This document shows, piece after piece, positions 26,680-38,644 of a stretch of 64,000 bases of DNA. The position numbers were made by a program, and so were the translations under genes. Below the pieces are notes generated by a model. It was not told the DNA's origin, did no database searches, and saw only the letters and a list, made by a program, of their open reading frames with translations. This DNA comes from Pandoraea pnomenusa (GTDB lineage: Bacteria; Pseudomonadota; Gammaproteobacteria; Burkholderiales; Burkholderiaceae), in NCBI RefSeq assembly GCF_000767615.3, contig NZ_CP009553.3, forward strand, positions 1,364,001 through 1,428,000, in the 5' to 3' direction. How positions within the stretch are numbered: position 1 is the stretch's first letter; every line of letters starts with the position of its first letter.

Positions 26680-26785
26680 AAACCTTAGATCACATCGATG
26701 TCAGTCAAAAGTGTTTTACGTCTGCAGTAACTCTGTAGTAAATCCACGTGAACGTTTTTGAATGACAGCAATGTCATGCAGTATT

Positions 26786-26798
26786 TGTTCTTTAACAA
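26786..26798 (+). promoter_or_regulatory. boxA element before 23S rRNA
   Basis: TGTTCTTTAACAA is an almost perfect boxA in the spacer between tRNA-Ala and 23S, renewing the antitermination complex. The remainder of the 288-bp spacer holds 23S processing-stem sequence. Confidence 0.8.
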
Positions 26799-26967
26799 TT
26801 TGGAAGAAGAAGTAGTACAACGGAAGCGCGTTAGAGATGGCGCGTGGAAATTGTACGGGTTGTGATTGTATCAACCAGTATTTAAGTGATCGAAAGATGA
26901 CTTGGAATACGGCACAACGCGAAAACTCAGCCTATAAAGGATGTGTCGAGAGACGCACTCGTTATAG

Positions 26968-29844
<2,877 letters not shown>

Positions 29845-29971
29845 TATAACCAGTGTGTTTTTCCTGGTGTGAGTATCGCTGTGCCGATACACTCGCAACC
29901 CAACATTGTTGTACTACGCTTCTTCCGAATTGGTTTTGTTGCACACACCGTGCAGCAGAACATACAAGTTA

Positions 29972-30086
29972 TGCCTGATGACCATAGCGAGTTGGAACCA
30001 CCCCTTCCCATCCCGAACAGGACCGTGAAACGACTCCACGCCGATGATAGTGCGGATACCCGTGTGAAAGTAGGTAATCGTCAGGC
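29972..30086 (+). rRNA. 5S ribosomal RNA
   Basis: About 115 nt. The terminal stem is TGCCTGA/TCAGGC and the core includes CCCATCCCGAACAGG. It lies 127 bp after 23S in a non-coding spacer, with the operon terminator immediately downstream. Confidence 0.95.
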
Positions 30087-30093
30087 TCCCCCT

Positions 30094-30128
30094 AAAAACC
30101 CCTTGCTACACAGTAGCAAGGGGTTTTT
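30094..30128 (+). terminator. Strong intrinsic terminator of the rrn operon
   Basis: A perfect 16-bp stem (arm AAAAACCCCTTGCTAC) with loop ACA ends in GGGGTTTTTGCTTT. It is a textbook Rho-independent terminator 7 bp after 5S. The A-run on the 5' side makes it workable in both directions. Confidence 0.95.
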
Positions 30129-30483
30129 GCTTTGTATCCGCGATTTGTGTGGCCAGTGTCTGGAGATTCAAAGCAAAAAGCCGATCGATGTCATGGCGCA
30201 CGATGTTGGACAACGATTGCGAAACTGCAACCTATCTCATTTGCACCAATAGATAACGCGCTGCTCGTTTGAACAGCGCGTTCCGGTTCGCGTGGGATAT
30301 TCGTTGCCCGCCAATATCGGGAATGCGTCAGCGATATTCAAATCGGCGCTTTTGGGTATTCATGACCCGAACGGCCATCAACATCCCGCAAACGCCGGTA
30401 ACCGTTCGCGATCAAGCGGTTGCCGACGCTGGGCGCGGTCAATTTGTCGAGATCAAACCCGCGGGAACCAACGGTCGATTCGA
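30129..30483. other. Gene-free region between rrn and the CMD operon end
   Basis: I see no credible gene. One hairpin (AACGCGCTG at 30255-30263 with CAGCGCGTT at 30274-30282, 10-nt loop) lies about 200 bp past the end of the convergent operon and could stop its transcript. There is no T tract on the + side; on the - side it is followed by ATCTATTG. Confidence 0.45.
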
Positions 30484-31080
30484 TCACGCCGGTTCGGTCG
30501 CCGGGAATACCGGTTCACCCAGATTCAGCATCAGGCGATTCGCCCAAGCGAAAATGGCAATGGAGTGAATCAGGTCAAGCATCTCCGCGTCCGTCAAACC
30601 AACGTCACGCAGCGCCTGCAATTGCTCGGGCCGTACGTCGCCGGGCTTTTCCGTCAACGCAATCGAGAATTGCGCGATGGCTTTCTCCCGCTCGGTCGTC
30701 CCCGCCGTACGTGGATCGTCGAACACTTCACGAATCACATCGTTTCGCTTGGCCAACTGCTCGAAACGCTGTGCATGCACCGACGCGCAATACACACACC
30801 CATTGATGCGCGAGACGACCGTCGTAGACAGCTCGCGTTCAGCGCGCGGCATGCCGCCTGGTGCGTACATGATGGCGTTGAACGCGGCCGAGCGCTGACG
30901 AAGGATTTCCGGTTGATGCACGAGAAAGAGGTAGTAATCCGACGTCTTCGCCTTGGGGTGGCTCTCTTCGAGTACCGCGACCTGTTCCGGCGTCGCGTTC
31001 TCGAGCGCGACGACATCGAGCCATGCGTCCCAATCGAGCGACTCGTTGGTGAAGCCGTGAGAACGGATGATGTCGCTCAT
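30484..31080 (-). CDS. Peroxidase-related AhpD/CMD-fold protein with CxxC-H site
   Basis: 198-residue protein of the carboxymuconolactone decarboxylase/AhpD fold. The redox or proton-relay motif C95-x-x-C98 with H102 is intact (NGCVYCASVHAQRF), as in alkylhydroperoxidase-like enzymes (peroxidase-related TIGR01926-type). It is the last gene of a ten-gene operon, overlapping the preceding CMD gene by 4 bp. In this context it may detoxify a peroxide made by the flavin monooxygenase of the operon, or act directly on the pathway substrate. Confidence 0.86.
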   Translation of the reverse strand: MSDIIRSHGFTNESLDWDAWLDVVALENATPEQVAVLEESHPKAKTSDYYLFLVHQPEILRQRSAAFNAIMYAPGGMPRAERELSTTVVSRINGCVYCASVHAQRFEQLAKRNDVIREVFDDPRTAGTTEREKAIAQFSIALTEKPGDVRPEQLQALRDVGLTDAEMLDLIHSIAIFAWANRLMLNLGEPVFPATEPA

Positions 31081-31613
31081 GCTGCCACCTCCTGCGGTGC
31101 GAGTTGTTTGAGGGCCTCAAGGCCCGCGACGAGACGCGTCTGATACGACAGGAACGCAATCAACTGCGCCAGCGCGACCACGGCTGGCGTGCTCAGTCCA
31201 GCGGCCGGCAGCTTCAGCAACGCGGCCTTGTCGCCCTCGACAGGGTTCTCGATCAGCGTGCGCGTGAACGCCAGCATTGCGCGCAGACGCGGCTCGGCCA
31301 CATCCTCCGGCTGTCCGGATGCCGCTGCCTCGAGCTGCGCGGCATCGACCGAGTGCTTGCCCAGTTCGGCACGATAGTGCTCGACGAGCGCGGGTGCGGG
31401 CGTCAGTCGCGTGGCATACAACGCAACGAGCAGACGCTCGACCACGGAAATGCCTTCGAGCGCGGGATCGAACAATCCGTCGTAGCTGCCCTGCGTGGCC
31501 ACGGCGACCTTGTCGCGCGCATGACGCAACGTATGCGTCGCGGAACCGGGGGCCAGGCCGGCGACGCGGTCGACCAGATCGTTGGCGAGATCGTATGAGG
31601 TAGGGGCGGTCAT
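31077..31613 (-). CDS. CMD-domain protein without cysteines (Avi_7170-like, by recall)
   Basis: 178-residue helical protein of the CMD/AhpD superfamily. The typical helix pattern is seen (LEGISVVERLLVALYATRLT, TPAVVALAQLIAFLSYQTRL), but there is no cysteine at all, so the usual CxxC redox site is missing. I recall a family of such proteins (Avi_7170) found next to a CxxC-containing partner, as here. It may be a structural or non-redox partner of the 30484 protein. It is ATGA-coupled to both neighbours. Confidence 0.75.
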   Translation of the reverse strand: MTAPTSYDLANDLVDRVAGLAPGSATHTLRHARDKVAVATQGSYDGLFDPALEGISVVERLLVALYATRLTPAPALVEHYRAELGKHSVDAAQLEAAASGQPEDVAEPRLRAMLAFTRTLIENPVEGDKAALLKLPAAGLSTPAVVALAQLIAFLSYQTRLVAGLEALKQLAPQEVAA

Positions 31614-32962
31614 GATTGTCCTTTTGAGTGGGCACGCGCGGCCACGGCCTGCGCGAGGAAAGCCAGCACGGCAGTCCACGAACGCTCGTCGGCAAGCGCA
31701 TTCGCATCCGGCTCGCCGCCGCCGGTGCTGATCTTGCCCGACACGGGGTGCGCGTAGACGAGTTGCGTCGTGGGCACGTACGGGAACACGATGGCGTGCC
31801 CGGCGTTCTCGAAATCGAAATGTTCGACGGGGTACGGATGCGAATGTGCCGAGAGTCGCTGCGTCACCATGCGCGAATACCGGCTCGAAGGCCATGAGCC
31901 GTCATCCTGCGCCGACAGCAGCATGACCGGCCCCCGGATCCTCTCGACCGGGATGCTGGCACGCGCGACCGCCGCCGGATCGTCCAGCGCCGTGAGCATG
32001 GCCCGCGTGTGGCGATGAGGCGGCGGTCCTTCGTCGAAGGGCGCCCACGACGCCGCGCGATTGTTCTCCCAGATGTGCGGCAGCGGCTTGCCGTCGAGCA
32101 GCCAGGTCGGCCCTTCGCGTCCGATGGCCGGATCGCACGCATTCTGCGCGCTATGGATCAGGGCGCTCGGCACGTAGCCGATGACGGCGGAGACAGCCTC
32201 GGGGAAGGTCGCACCGAGCAGCAGCACCAGCTCGCCACCGCGCGACTGCCCCGAGAGCGCGACGAAGTCGTGCGCCGGACGCACCGTGCGGCGCAGCCAT
32301 GCCATGCCCTTTTCGAAATACTCGAGCGGCGTATTGGAGATGTAGTCGGGCAGTCCCGGCGCCTTGAAGTAGCCGAGCGCAAACGCGGCGTAACCGTGCG
32401 ACGCATACAGCGCGGCGCGGGGTTCGTTGATGCCGCCACCAGACCCGTTGAGGACCATCACGGCCGGGTGTGGTCCGTCGCCAGGGGGCAGGTAGAGCGC
32501 GCCGACCAGACCATCTTCGCGCACTTCGCGACGGGTCACCCCCTCGGCGGCGAGCCGCTGCGTGAATGACACGGACGACGACCCGACAGACGGCGTCGCC
32601 CCCCGATCGGCATCCGAGCCTGAGCCCGCATGCGCCACCACCGTCGTGACGAGCGGTGCTGCGACCGGCTGGGGAAACACCTCGCGGCTCTTGCCGTCTT
32701 CCGGCACCTGCGACCAGATGAGGCCCATCGGCGACACGCCACGATAGCTGCCGCCGACCGGCGCGTCGCGCGCGACGTCGACGACGCCGTCGGCATCGGC
32801 CACGAAGGTCGCCTGAGCATGCCAGACCACGCCGCCCGCCCGCGCGGTGCGCGCGGTGAGCGTGACATGGGCCCCGGGCACCGCACCGCGCACCACGAGG
32901 TGACGGGGCACATCGATCAGTGCGTCGGCCGGCGTTGCCGTGAGAATGAGCGATGACGTCAT
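31610..32962 (-). CDS. Acyl-CoA thioesterase/BAAT-like alpha/beta hydrolase
   Basis: 450-residue protein with two domains. The N-terminal beta-sandwich (LILTATPADALIDVPRHLVV) is of the acyl-CoA thioester hydrolase/BAAT N-terminal type. The C-terminal alpha/beta hydrolase has the nucleophile elbow G238-Q-S240-R-G242 (ALSGQSRGGE), an Asp region (VMLLSAQDDGSWPSSRYS) and the catalytic His in FENAGHAIVFPY. It probably hydrolyses a thioester or amide taken up by the adjacent transporter. ATG 32962 is 16 bp after the binding-protein stop; a GTG 12 bp upstream is possible. Confidence 0.82.
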   Translation of the reverse strand: MTSSLILTATPADALIDVPRHLVVRGAVPGAHVTLTARTARAGGVVWHAQATFVADADGVVDVARDAPVGGSYRGVSPMGLIWSQVPEDGKSREVFPQPVAAPLVTTVVAHAGSGSDADRGATPSVGSSSVSFTQRLAAEGVTRREVREDGLVGALYLPPGDGPHPAVMVLNGSGGGINEPRAALYASHGYAAFALGYFKAPGLPDYISNTPLEYFEKGMAWLRRTVRPAHDFVALSGQSRGGELVLLLGATFPEAVSAVIGYVPSALIHSAQNACDPAIGREGPTWLLDGKPLPHIWENNRAASWAPFDEGPPPHRHTRAMLTALDDPAAVARASIPVERIRGPVMLLSAQDDGSWPSSRYSRMVTQRLSAHSHPYPVEHFDFENAGHAIVFPYVPTTQLVYAHPVSGKISTGGGEPDANALADERSWTAVLAFLAQAVAARAHSKGQS

Positions 32963-32978
32963 GACGCGATGCACCGGC

Positions 32979-34556
32979 TCACTTGGCGACCTTGGTCACT
33001 TGCATCGCGACGGTGCGATCGCTCGTGAACGGCGTCACCTTCAGGCCCTTGCGCGCGGCCCAGATGTTTTGATAGTGGTACAGCGGGATCACGCCGACGT
33101 CGTCCGATACGAGCTTGACCGACTGGCGCAGAATCGCTTCGCGCTTGCCCTCGTCGAATTCCGAGGTTGACGTGTCGAGCGCCTTGTCCACGGCCGGATT
33201 GCTGTAGTGACCCCAGTTCGATGCCCCGAGCCCTTTCTTGGCGTCGACGGTGGCGAGCACGTTCACGAGCGCGTAGCTGGCTTCACCGGTTCCGTTACCC
33301 CAGGCGAGCATCGACATGGCGTACTCATTCTTGTTCGCGCGGCCCGAGTACACGGCCCACGGCACCACTTCCACCTGCGTCTTCACACCGATGCGCGTCC
33401 AGAACTGCGCCACGGCCTGCGCCGTTTCCGGGCCCTGCGGATAGCGGTCGTTCGGCACGTGCATGGTCAGCTTGAAACCCTCGGGGAAGCCGGCTTCAGC
33501 GAGCAGCTTCCTGGCCTGCGCGGCATCGAACGGAATGTCCTTCACCTCGGGGTTGTAGCCGAACGTGTCCTTCGGCATCCACTGGTTGGCCACGCTCGCC
33601 GTACCCTGCATGATGCGCGTGACGATGGCATCGCGATTGATCGCGAGCGAGAGCGCGCGGCGCACGCGCACGTCGAGCAGCGGGTTCTTCGCGAGCGGCT
33701 TGCCGGCATTGTCCGTGATGTACGGGTTGCTGCCTTCGCGGAAGCTCGGTTGCAGCAGCATCACGCGCAGGCCCGGGTACGGGTAGACGGTCACGTTCGG
33801 CGACTTCTTCAGGCGCGGGATGTCGGAGGCCGACACCTTGTCGATCACGTCGACGTCGCCCGCGAGCAGGGCCGCCGTGCGCGCGGCGCCGTTGTTGACG
33901 TAGCGGTAGTCGACTTTTTCCCACTCCGACTTGCCCGCCCAGTAGTTGTCGTTACGCACCATCTCCACGCGGTCGCCCGGCGTGTACGAGACATACTTGA
34001 ACGGACCGGTGCCGATCATGGCGCGTCCCGCGTTGTAGTCGTCGGTGTTGGATTTTTCGCCTACATGCTTGCTCACGATATGCACCGACGCCAGATTGAG
34101 CGGCAGATCCGGATTCGGAATCCTGGTCTTCACCACGAGCGTGAGCGGGTCTGGCGCGCTCATTGTGTCGATGGTACGCAGGTAGCCGGCGAAGGTCGCC
34201 ACGCTGCCCGGCACATTGCGCGCACGCGTGTACGAGTAGATGACGTCGGCGGCGGTAAACGGCTGGCCGTCGTGCCACTTCACGTTGGGGCGCAGCTTGA
34301 ACTCCCACGTCTTCGCGTCGAGCGCCTTCCACGACACCGCCAGCCCCGGTTGCAGCTTGTTCCACTTGTTCTCGACGAGCAGATCCCAGAAATGCAGATC
34401 CACCGAGCGGTCACCGGCGTGATTGTTCAGTTGCGGATCGAGCGACGACAGCGGGTCGGCGAACGCGATGCGCAGCGTCTGGGAAGACTGGGCCGAAGCC
34501 GCAGCGCTCGTGACGAGCAGCGCGGCAGCCAGCGAGGGCAACAAGAAGCGTTTCAT
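32979..34556 (-). CDS. ABC transporter substrate-binding protein (DppA/OppA family)
   Basis: 525-residue periplasmic SBP_bac_5 protein. The signal peptide is MKRFLLPSLAAALLVTSAAA followed by SAQSSQ. The core reads ADPLSSLDPQLNNHAGDRSV and LRPNVKWHDGQPFTAADVIY, diagnostic of the family. It serves the Dpp-type importer encoded just upstream. The 80-bp gap from the ATPase is the largest in the operon. In this operon type the ligand is often not a peptide; here it is unknown. Confidence 0.92.
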   Translation of the reverse strand: MKRFLLPSLAAALLVTSAAASAQSSQTLRIAFADPLSSLDPQLNNHAGDRSVDLHFWDLLVENKWNKLQPGLAVSWKALDAKTWEFKLRPNVKWHDGQPFTAADVIYSYTRARNVPGSVATFAGYLRTIDTMSAPDPLTLVVKTRIPNPDLPLNLASVHIVSKHVGEKSNTDDYNAGRAMIGTGPFKYVSYTPGDRVEMVRNDNYWAGKSEWEKVDYRYVNNGAARTAALLAGDVDVIDKVSASDIPRLKKSPNVTVYPYPGLRVMLLQPSFREGSNPYITDNAGKPLAKNPLLDVRVRRALSLAINRDAIVTRIMQGTASVANQWMPKDTFGYNPEVKDIPFDAAQARKLLAEAGFPEGFKLTMHVPNDRYPQGPETAQAVAQFWTRIGVKTQVEVVPWAVYSGRANKNEYAMSMLAWGNGTGEASYALVNVLATVDAKKGLGASNWGHYSNPAVDKALDTSTSEFDEGKREAILRQSVKLVSDDVGVIPLYHYQNIWAARKGLKVTPFTSDRTVAMQVTKVAK

Positions 34557-34636
34557 TATTGGCAATCCTGGTCGTGGAGGAGGGACAGAGGAAGCACGCG
34601 CGACGATGTCGACCGACACGTGCGCGCACCGGAATT

Positions 34637-35707
34637 TCAGGTGTCGTTCAGGTGACAGGCGCTGACGTGGTTGATGGCCACGCCACGCAGCGTCGGGACC
34701 TCGGTGCGGCACCGCGGCATGGCGTGCGGGCATCGCGGATGAAAATGACAGCCGCCCGGCGGCGCGATCGGGCTCGGGATTTCGCCGCGAATGGCCGAAA
34801 ACGTCTTGTGACGCACGTCGATGCGCGGAATTTCGGCGAGCAACGCCTGTGTGTACGGGTGATTCGGTCGGCGGAAGACCTCCGCGACCGGCGCACTTTC
34901 GACCACGCGCCCGAGATACATGATCACCACGCGATCGGACAGGTGCTCGACCACGCCGAGGTCGTGGCTGATGAAGACGTACGTCAGCTTCAACTGTTCG
35001 CGCAGGTCCATGAACAGATTCAGGATTTGCGCCTGGATCGAGACGTCGAGGGCTGCAACGGCCTCGTCGCACACCAGCAGGTCCGGGTTCACGGCCAGCG
35101 CCCGGGCGATGCCGATGCGCTGGCGCTGACCGCCGCTGAACTGATGCGCATAGCGATGGCGCATGGCGGGATCGAGTCCAGCGCGCTGCAACTGGGCGCT
35201 CACGTAGTCGTCGAAGCCCGCGCGATCGGTGAGGCCGTGCACGAGGGCGCCCTCGCCGACGATGCGGTCCACGCGCAGTCGCGGGTTCAGGCTGGCGTAC
35301 GGATCCTGAAAGATCATCTGGATCTTCAGCCGTGCGTCGCGTCGCTCGCGCTCGGAGAGCGAGTCGGCCGCGCGTCCGTGAATCTGGACTTCGCCCGACG
35401 ATGGCTTGAGCAGGCCCGCGAGCATGCGTCCGAGCGTGGACTTGCCGCAGCCCGATTCCCCGACGAGCCCGACGACTTCGCCCGGCTTCACGATGAGGTC
35501 GACGTGATCGACGGCCCGCACGACAGTCGGCGGATGCGCGAGTCCGGCGCGCTCGAGCACCCGCGCGACGGGGCCGACGCGGCGCTCGCCGAAGCGTTTG
35601 CTCACCCCGTGCAGCGACACGATGGGCGCGGGCAGCGTGGCGCTCGGGCGAGGCGTGTTGCCGTAGCCGGCGTTGGTCGTCTGACTTTGCGGCAGCGGCG
35701 TACTCAT
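34637..35707 (-). CDS. ABC transporter ATP-binding protein (DppF/OppF type)
   Basis: 356-residue ATPase. Walker A is GESGCGKST, the signature FSGGQRQR, and Walker [13 protein letters not shown]; the last has Ala where DEPVSALD-like sequences usually have Ser/Thr. The C-terminal OppF extension has the cysteine motif [14 protein letters not shown] of a 4Fe-4S-like site. It overlaps the DppD-type gene by 4 bp. Confidence 0.94.
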   Translation of the reverse strand: MSTPLPQSQTTNAGYGNTPRPSATLPAPIVSLHGVSKRFGERRVGPVARVLERAGLAHPPTVVRAVDHVDLIVKPGEVVGLVGESGCGKSTLGRMLAGLLKPSSGEVQIHGRAADSLSERERRDARLKIQMIFQDPYASLNPRLRVDRIVGEGALVHGLTDRAGFDDYVSAQLQRAGLDPAMRHRYAHQFSGGQRQRIGIARALAVNPDLLVCDEAVAALDVSIQAQILNLFMDLREQLKLTYVFISHDLGVVEHLSDRVVIMYLGRVVESAPVAEVFRRPNHPYTQALLAEIPRIDVRHKTFSAIRGEIPSPIAPPGGCHFHPRCPHAMPRCRTEVPTLRGVAINHVSACHLNDT

Positions 35708-36726
35708 ACCATCTCCTTTTGCAGCGCGGCGCCCGGATGGAAGCAGCGTACGAGACGCCCCGGCAGTATCTGTGTCATCTCGGGACGCTCGGCGCACGCC
35801 GCGCTCGCATGCGCGCATCGCGACGCAAAGGCGCATCCGGCCGGCATGGCAAGGAGGTTCGGCGTCATGCCGGGAATCTGGCGCAAACGCTGGCCGCGTT
35901 TGTTCAGGCTGGGCAGGCTGCCGATGAGGCCCGCGGTGTAGGGGTGCTGCGGAGCGTCGAGCACGGCGTCGACCGCGCCCTGCTCGACGATGCGTCCCGC
36001 GTACATCACGGCGAGCGTATCGGCCAGCCCGGCGACCACCGACAGATCGTGCGTGATCCAGATGAGCGCCGTGCCGTGCTGGCGCGCGAGCTTTTGGACT
36101 TCGGAGAGAATCTGCGCCTGGATAGTCACGTCCAGCGCCGTGGTCGGTTCGTCGGCGATGATCAGATCGGGGCGATGCAACATGGCGATGGCGATCGCCA
36201 CCCGCTGGCGCATGCCACCCGAGAGCTGGTGGGGATAGGCGCGCAGACGCTCGTCGGGGCTCGGAATGCCCATCATGCCGAGCGTGTCTCGCGCGAGCTC
36301 GCGTGCCTGCGCCTTCGATACTTTCTGGTGAGCGCGCACGGCCTCGATCATTTGCGCGTCGACGCGCAGCACCGGGTTGAGCGTCATCATGGGGTCCTGG
36401 AAGATCATCGCGATGCGATTGCCTTGCAGGTGACGCAACTCGGCGGGCGCCATTTTCGTGAGGTCGCGGCCCTGGAACAGGACTTCGCCACCCACGATGC
36501 GCCCCGGAGCGTCGACCAGTCCCATGATCGAGAAGCCGGTCACCGACTTGCCCGAGCCCGACTCGCCCACGAGGCCCATGATGTGGCCCGGCGTCAACGA
36601 GAACGACACGTCGTCGACAGCGGGCAATGTGCCCGCGCGCGTGACGAACTGCGTGCGCAGATTGCGCACTTCGAGCGTCAGTGGGGACGACGCGGCGGAA
36701 GACGGGGAAGACACGGCGCCGCTCAT
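35704..36726 (-). CDS. ABC transporter ATP-binding protein (DppD/OppD type)
   Basis: 340-residue ATPase. Walker A is GESGSGKSV, the signature LSGGMRQR, Walker [13 protein letters not shown], and the C-terminal cysteine region [15 protein letters not shown]. It pairs with the DppF-type ATPase as a heterodimer. ATGA overlaps at both ends show translational coupling. Confidence 0.94.
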   Translation of the reverse strand: MSGAVSSPSSAASSPLTLEVRNLRTQFVTRAGTLPAVDDVSFSLTPGHIMGLVGESGSGKSVTGFSIMGLVDAPGRIVGGEVLFQGRDLTKMAPAELRHLQGNRIAMIFQDPMMTLNPVLRVDAQMIEAVRAHQKVSKAQARELARDTLGMMGIPSPDERLRAYPHQLSGGMRQRVAIAIAMLHRPDLIIADEPTTALDVTIQAQILSEVQKLARQHGTALIWITHDLSVVAGLADTLAVMYAGRIVEQGAVDAVLDAPQHPYTAGLIGSLPSLNKRGQRLRQIPGMTPNLLAMPAGCAFASRCAHASAACAERPEMTQILPGRLVRCFHPGAALQKEMV

Positions 36727-37670
36727 TTCTGCAACCTTGGATTGAATACGTCGCGCAGGCGATCGCCCACGAGATTGATGGCGACGACCGTCACGAGCAG
36801 TGCGAGGCCGGGATAGAGACTGATCCAGTATTCGCCCGAGAGCATCGTCTGGTAGCCGTTGGCGATGAGCAGGCCGAGCGACGGCTCGGTGATCGGCACG
36901 CCCAGACCGAGGAACGACAGCGTGGCCTCGAGCGTGATGGCGCGCGCGACCTGCAGCGAACCCACCACGATGAGCGGCGGCAGGCAGTTCGGCAGGATAT
37001 GCCCGAGCACGATGCGCCAGTCCGGAATCGCCTGGCAGCGCGCGGCCTCCACGTATTCGCGGCGCGACTCCACGAGCGCCTGGGCGCGTGCGGTGCGCGC
37101 GAAGTAGGCCCATTCGAGCACCACGAGCGTGAGCACCACGTTGCCGATACCCTTGCCCACGTAGGCGAGGATCATCAGCGCCACGAGGATCGACGGGAAC
37201 GAGAGCAGCAGATCGACCAGACGCATGATGAAGGCGTCGACACGGCCGCCCGCGTAGGCGGCCACGAGCCCGAGGACCGTGCCGAGCATGCCCGCGATCA
37301 GCGCCGAGCCGACGCCCACGCCCAGGCTGATGCGCAGACCGTAAATGATGCCTGAGAGCAGGTCTCGGCCCTGACCGTCGGTGCCGAGCCAGTAGGTATA
37401 GGTGCCCAGGCCGTTGACCGTGGCCGGCGCAAGGCGCGCGTCCATCACGTCGAGTTGCATCAGGTCGTAGGGGTTCTGCGGCGTGATCCACGGGGCGGCG
37501 AGCGCGGCCGCGATGAGCACGACGAGCACCACCAGGCCGAGCACGGCGCTCCGGGAGCGAAGGAATTCGCGCAGACCCTGCTGCCAGGGCGATTCGCGGC
37601 GCATCGGCAAGGATTCCGGTGCCAGCGCAGGTGCGCCTTGCGCGCCATGGGATTGCGGATTGAGCGACAT
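36723..37670 (-). CDS. ABC transporter permease (DppC/OppC type)
   Basis: 315-residue inner-membrane protein. An N-terminal OppC_N segment (RSAVLGLVVLVVLIAAALAA) is followed by about five more helices and the EAA motif EYVEAARCQAIPDWRIVLGH. The start shares one base with the stop of the DppB-type gene (TGATG). Confidence 0.93.
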   Translation of the reverse strand: MSLNPQSHGAQGAPALAPESLPMRRESPWQQGLREFLRSRSAVLGLVVLVVLIAAALAAPWITPQNPYDLMQLDVMDARLAPATVNGLGTYTYWLGTDGQGRDLLSGIIYGLRISLGVGVGSALIAGMLGTVLGLVAAYAGGRVDAFIMRLVDLLLSFPSILVALMILAYVGKGIGNVVLTLVVLEWAYFARTARAQALVESRREYVEAARCQAIPDWRIVLGHILPNCLPPLIVVGSLQVARAITLEATLSFLGLGVPITEPSLGLLIANGYQTMLSGEYWISLYPGLALLVTVVAINLVGDRLRDVFNPRLQK

Positions 37671-38644
37671 CAGGCGGCGGCCTCCACGCGCACTCGCGGA
37701 TCGAGCCATTTGTAGAGCACGTCCACGATCAGATTGAGCGACACGAACAGGCACACCACGACGATGAGATACGCCACGATCACGGGGCGATCGAGCGAGT
37801 TGATGCTGTCGAGAATGAGCTTGCCCGCGCCGGGCCAGGCGAACACGCTTTCGGTCACCACGGCGAAGGCGATCGTCGAGCCGAACTCCAGGCCGATCAC
37901 CGTCACCAGCGGAATCAGCGTGTTGCGCAGCACGTGCACGAGCACCACGCGCAGCGGCGACAGGCCCTTGGCGCGCGCGAATTTCACGAAGTCCTGCGGC
38001 AGCACTTCGGTCACTCCGGCGCGGGTGAGGCGCAGCACGAGCGAAATCTTGAACAGCGACAGATTGAGCGCGGGCAAAATCAGGTGACGCAGCCCGTCGG
38101 CCGTGAGAAACGACCACTCGACACCGAATACGCTCACCGTCTCGCCCCGGCCGCTCGCGGGCAACACGCCCAGATGCACCGAGAAAAACATGATGAGCAT
38201 GAGGCCGACCCAGAACGTGGGCAGCGAAAACCCCACGATGCTGCCGGTCATGAGCAGCTTCGAGATCGGGTTGCGCGGATAAAGGCCGGCAAACAGGCCG
38301 AGCGGAATCCCGATGCACACCGCGAGCATGAGGGCGGCGAAGGCGAGCTCCAGCGTGGCGGGCAGGCGTTGCAGAATCAGCTGGATGGCCGGCACGTTAT
38401 AGACGAAGCTGTTGCCGAGCTCGCCATGCAGCGCGCCGCCGAGGAACGACAGGTACTGGCGCCACAGCGGCTGGTCGAGGCCCAGTTGCGCGATGATGCG
38501 CGCGCGATCGACCTGATCGACGTCCTGACCGATCAGGATGTCGACCGGGTTGCCGATCGCGTGCAGACCGATGAAGACGATCAGCGTCATCACCCACACC
38601 ACGAACACCGCCTGGAGCAGGCGGCGCAGAATCCACGCCGTCAT
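37670..38644 (-). CDS. ABC transporter permease (DppB/OppB type)
   Basis: 324-residue permease. The conserved N terminus WILRRLLQAVFVVWVMTLIV and the EAA loop QDFVKFARAKGLSPLRVVLV are typical. It overlaps the flavin monooxygenase gene by 4 bp, which ties the transporter to the enzyme genes. Confidence 0.93.
   Translation of the reverse strand: MTAWILRRLLQAVFVVWVMTLIVFIGLHAIGNPVDILIGQDVDQVDRARIIAQLGLDQPLWRQYLSFLGGALHGELGNSFVYNVPAIQLILQRLPATLELAFAALMLAVCIGIPLGLFAGLYPRNPISKLLMTGSIVGFSLPTFWVGLMLIMFFSVHLGVLPASGRGETVSVFGVEWSFLTADGLRHLILPALNLSLFKISLVLRLTRAGVTEVLPQDFVKFARAKGLSPLRVVLVHVLRNTLIPLVTVIGLEFGSTIAFAVVTESVFAWPGAGKLILDSINSLDRPVIVAYLIVVVCLFVSLNLIVDVLYKWLDPRVRVEAAA

Noticed and set aside
26485..26680. 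Spacer tRNAs as integration sites
   Set aside because: They lie in the normal 16S-23S spacer with no duplicated 3' ends nearby.
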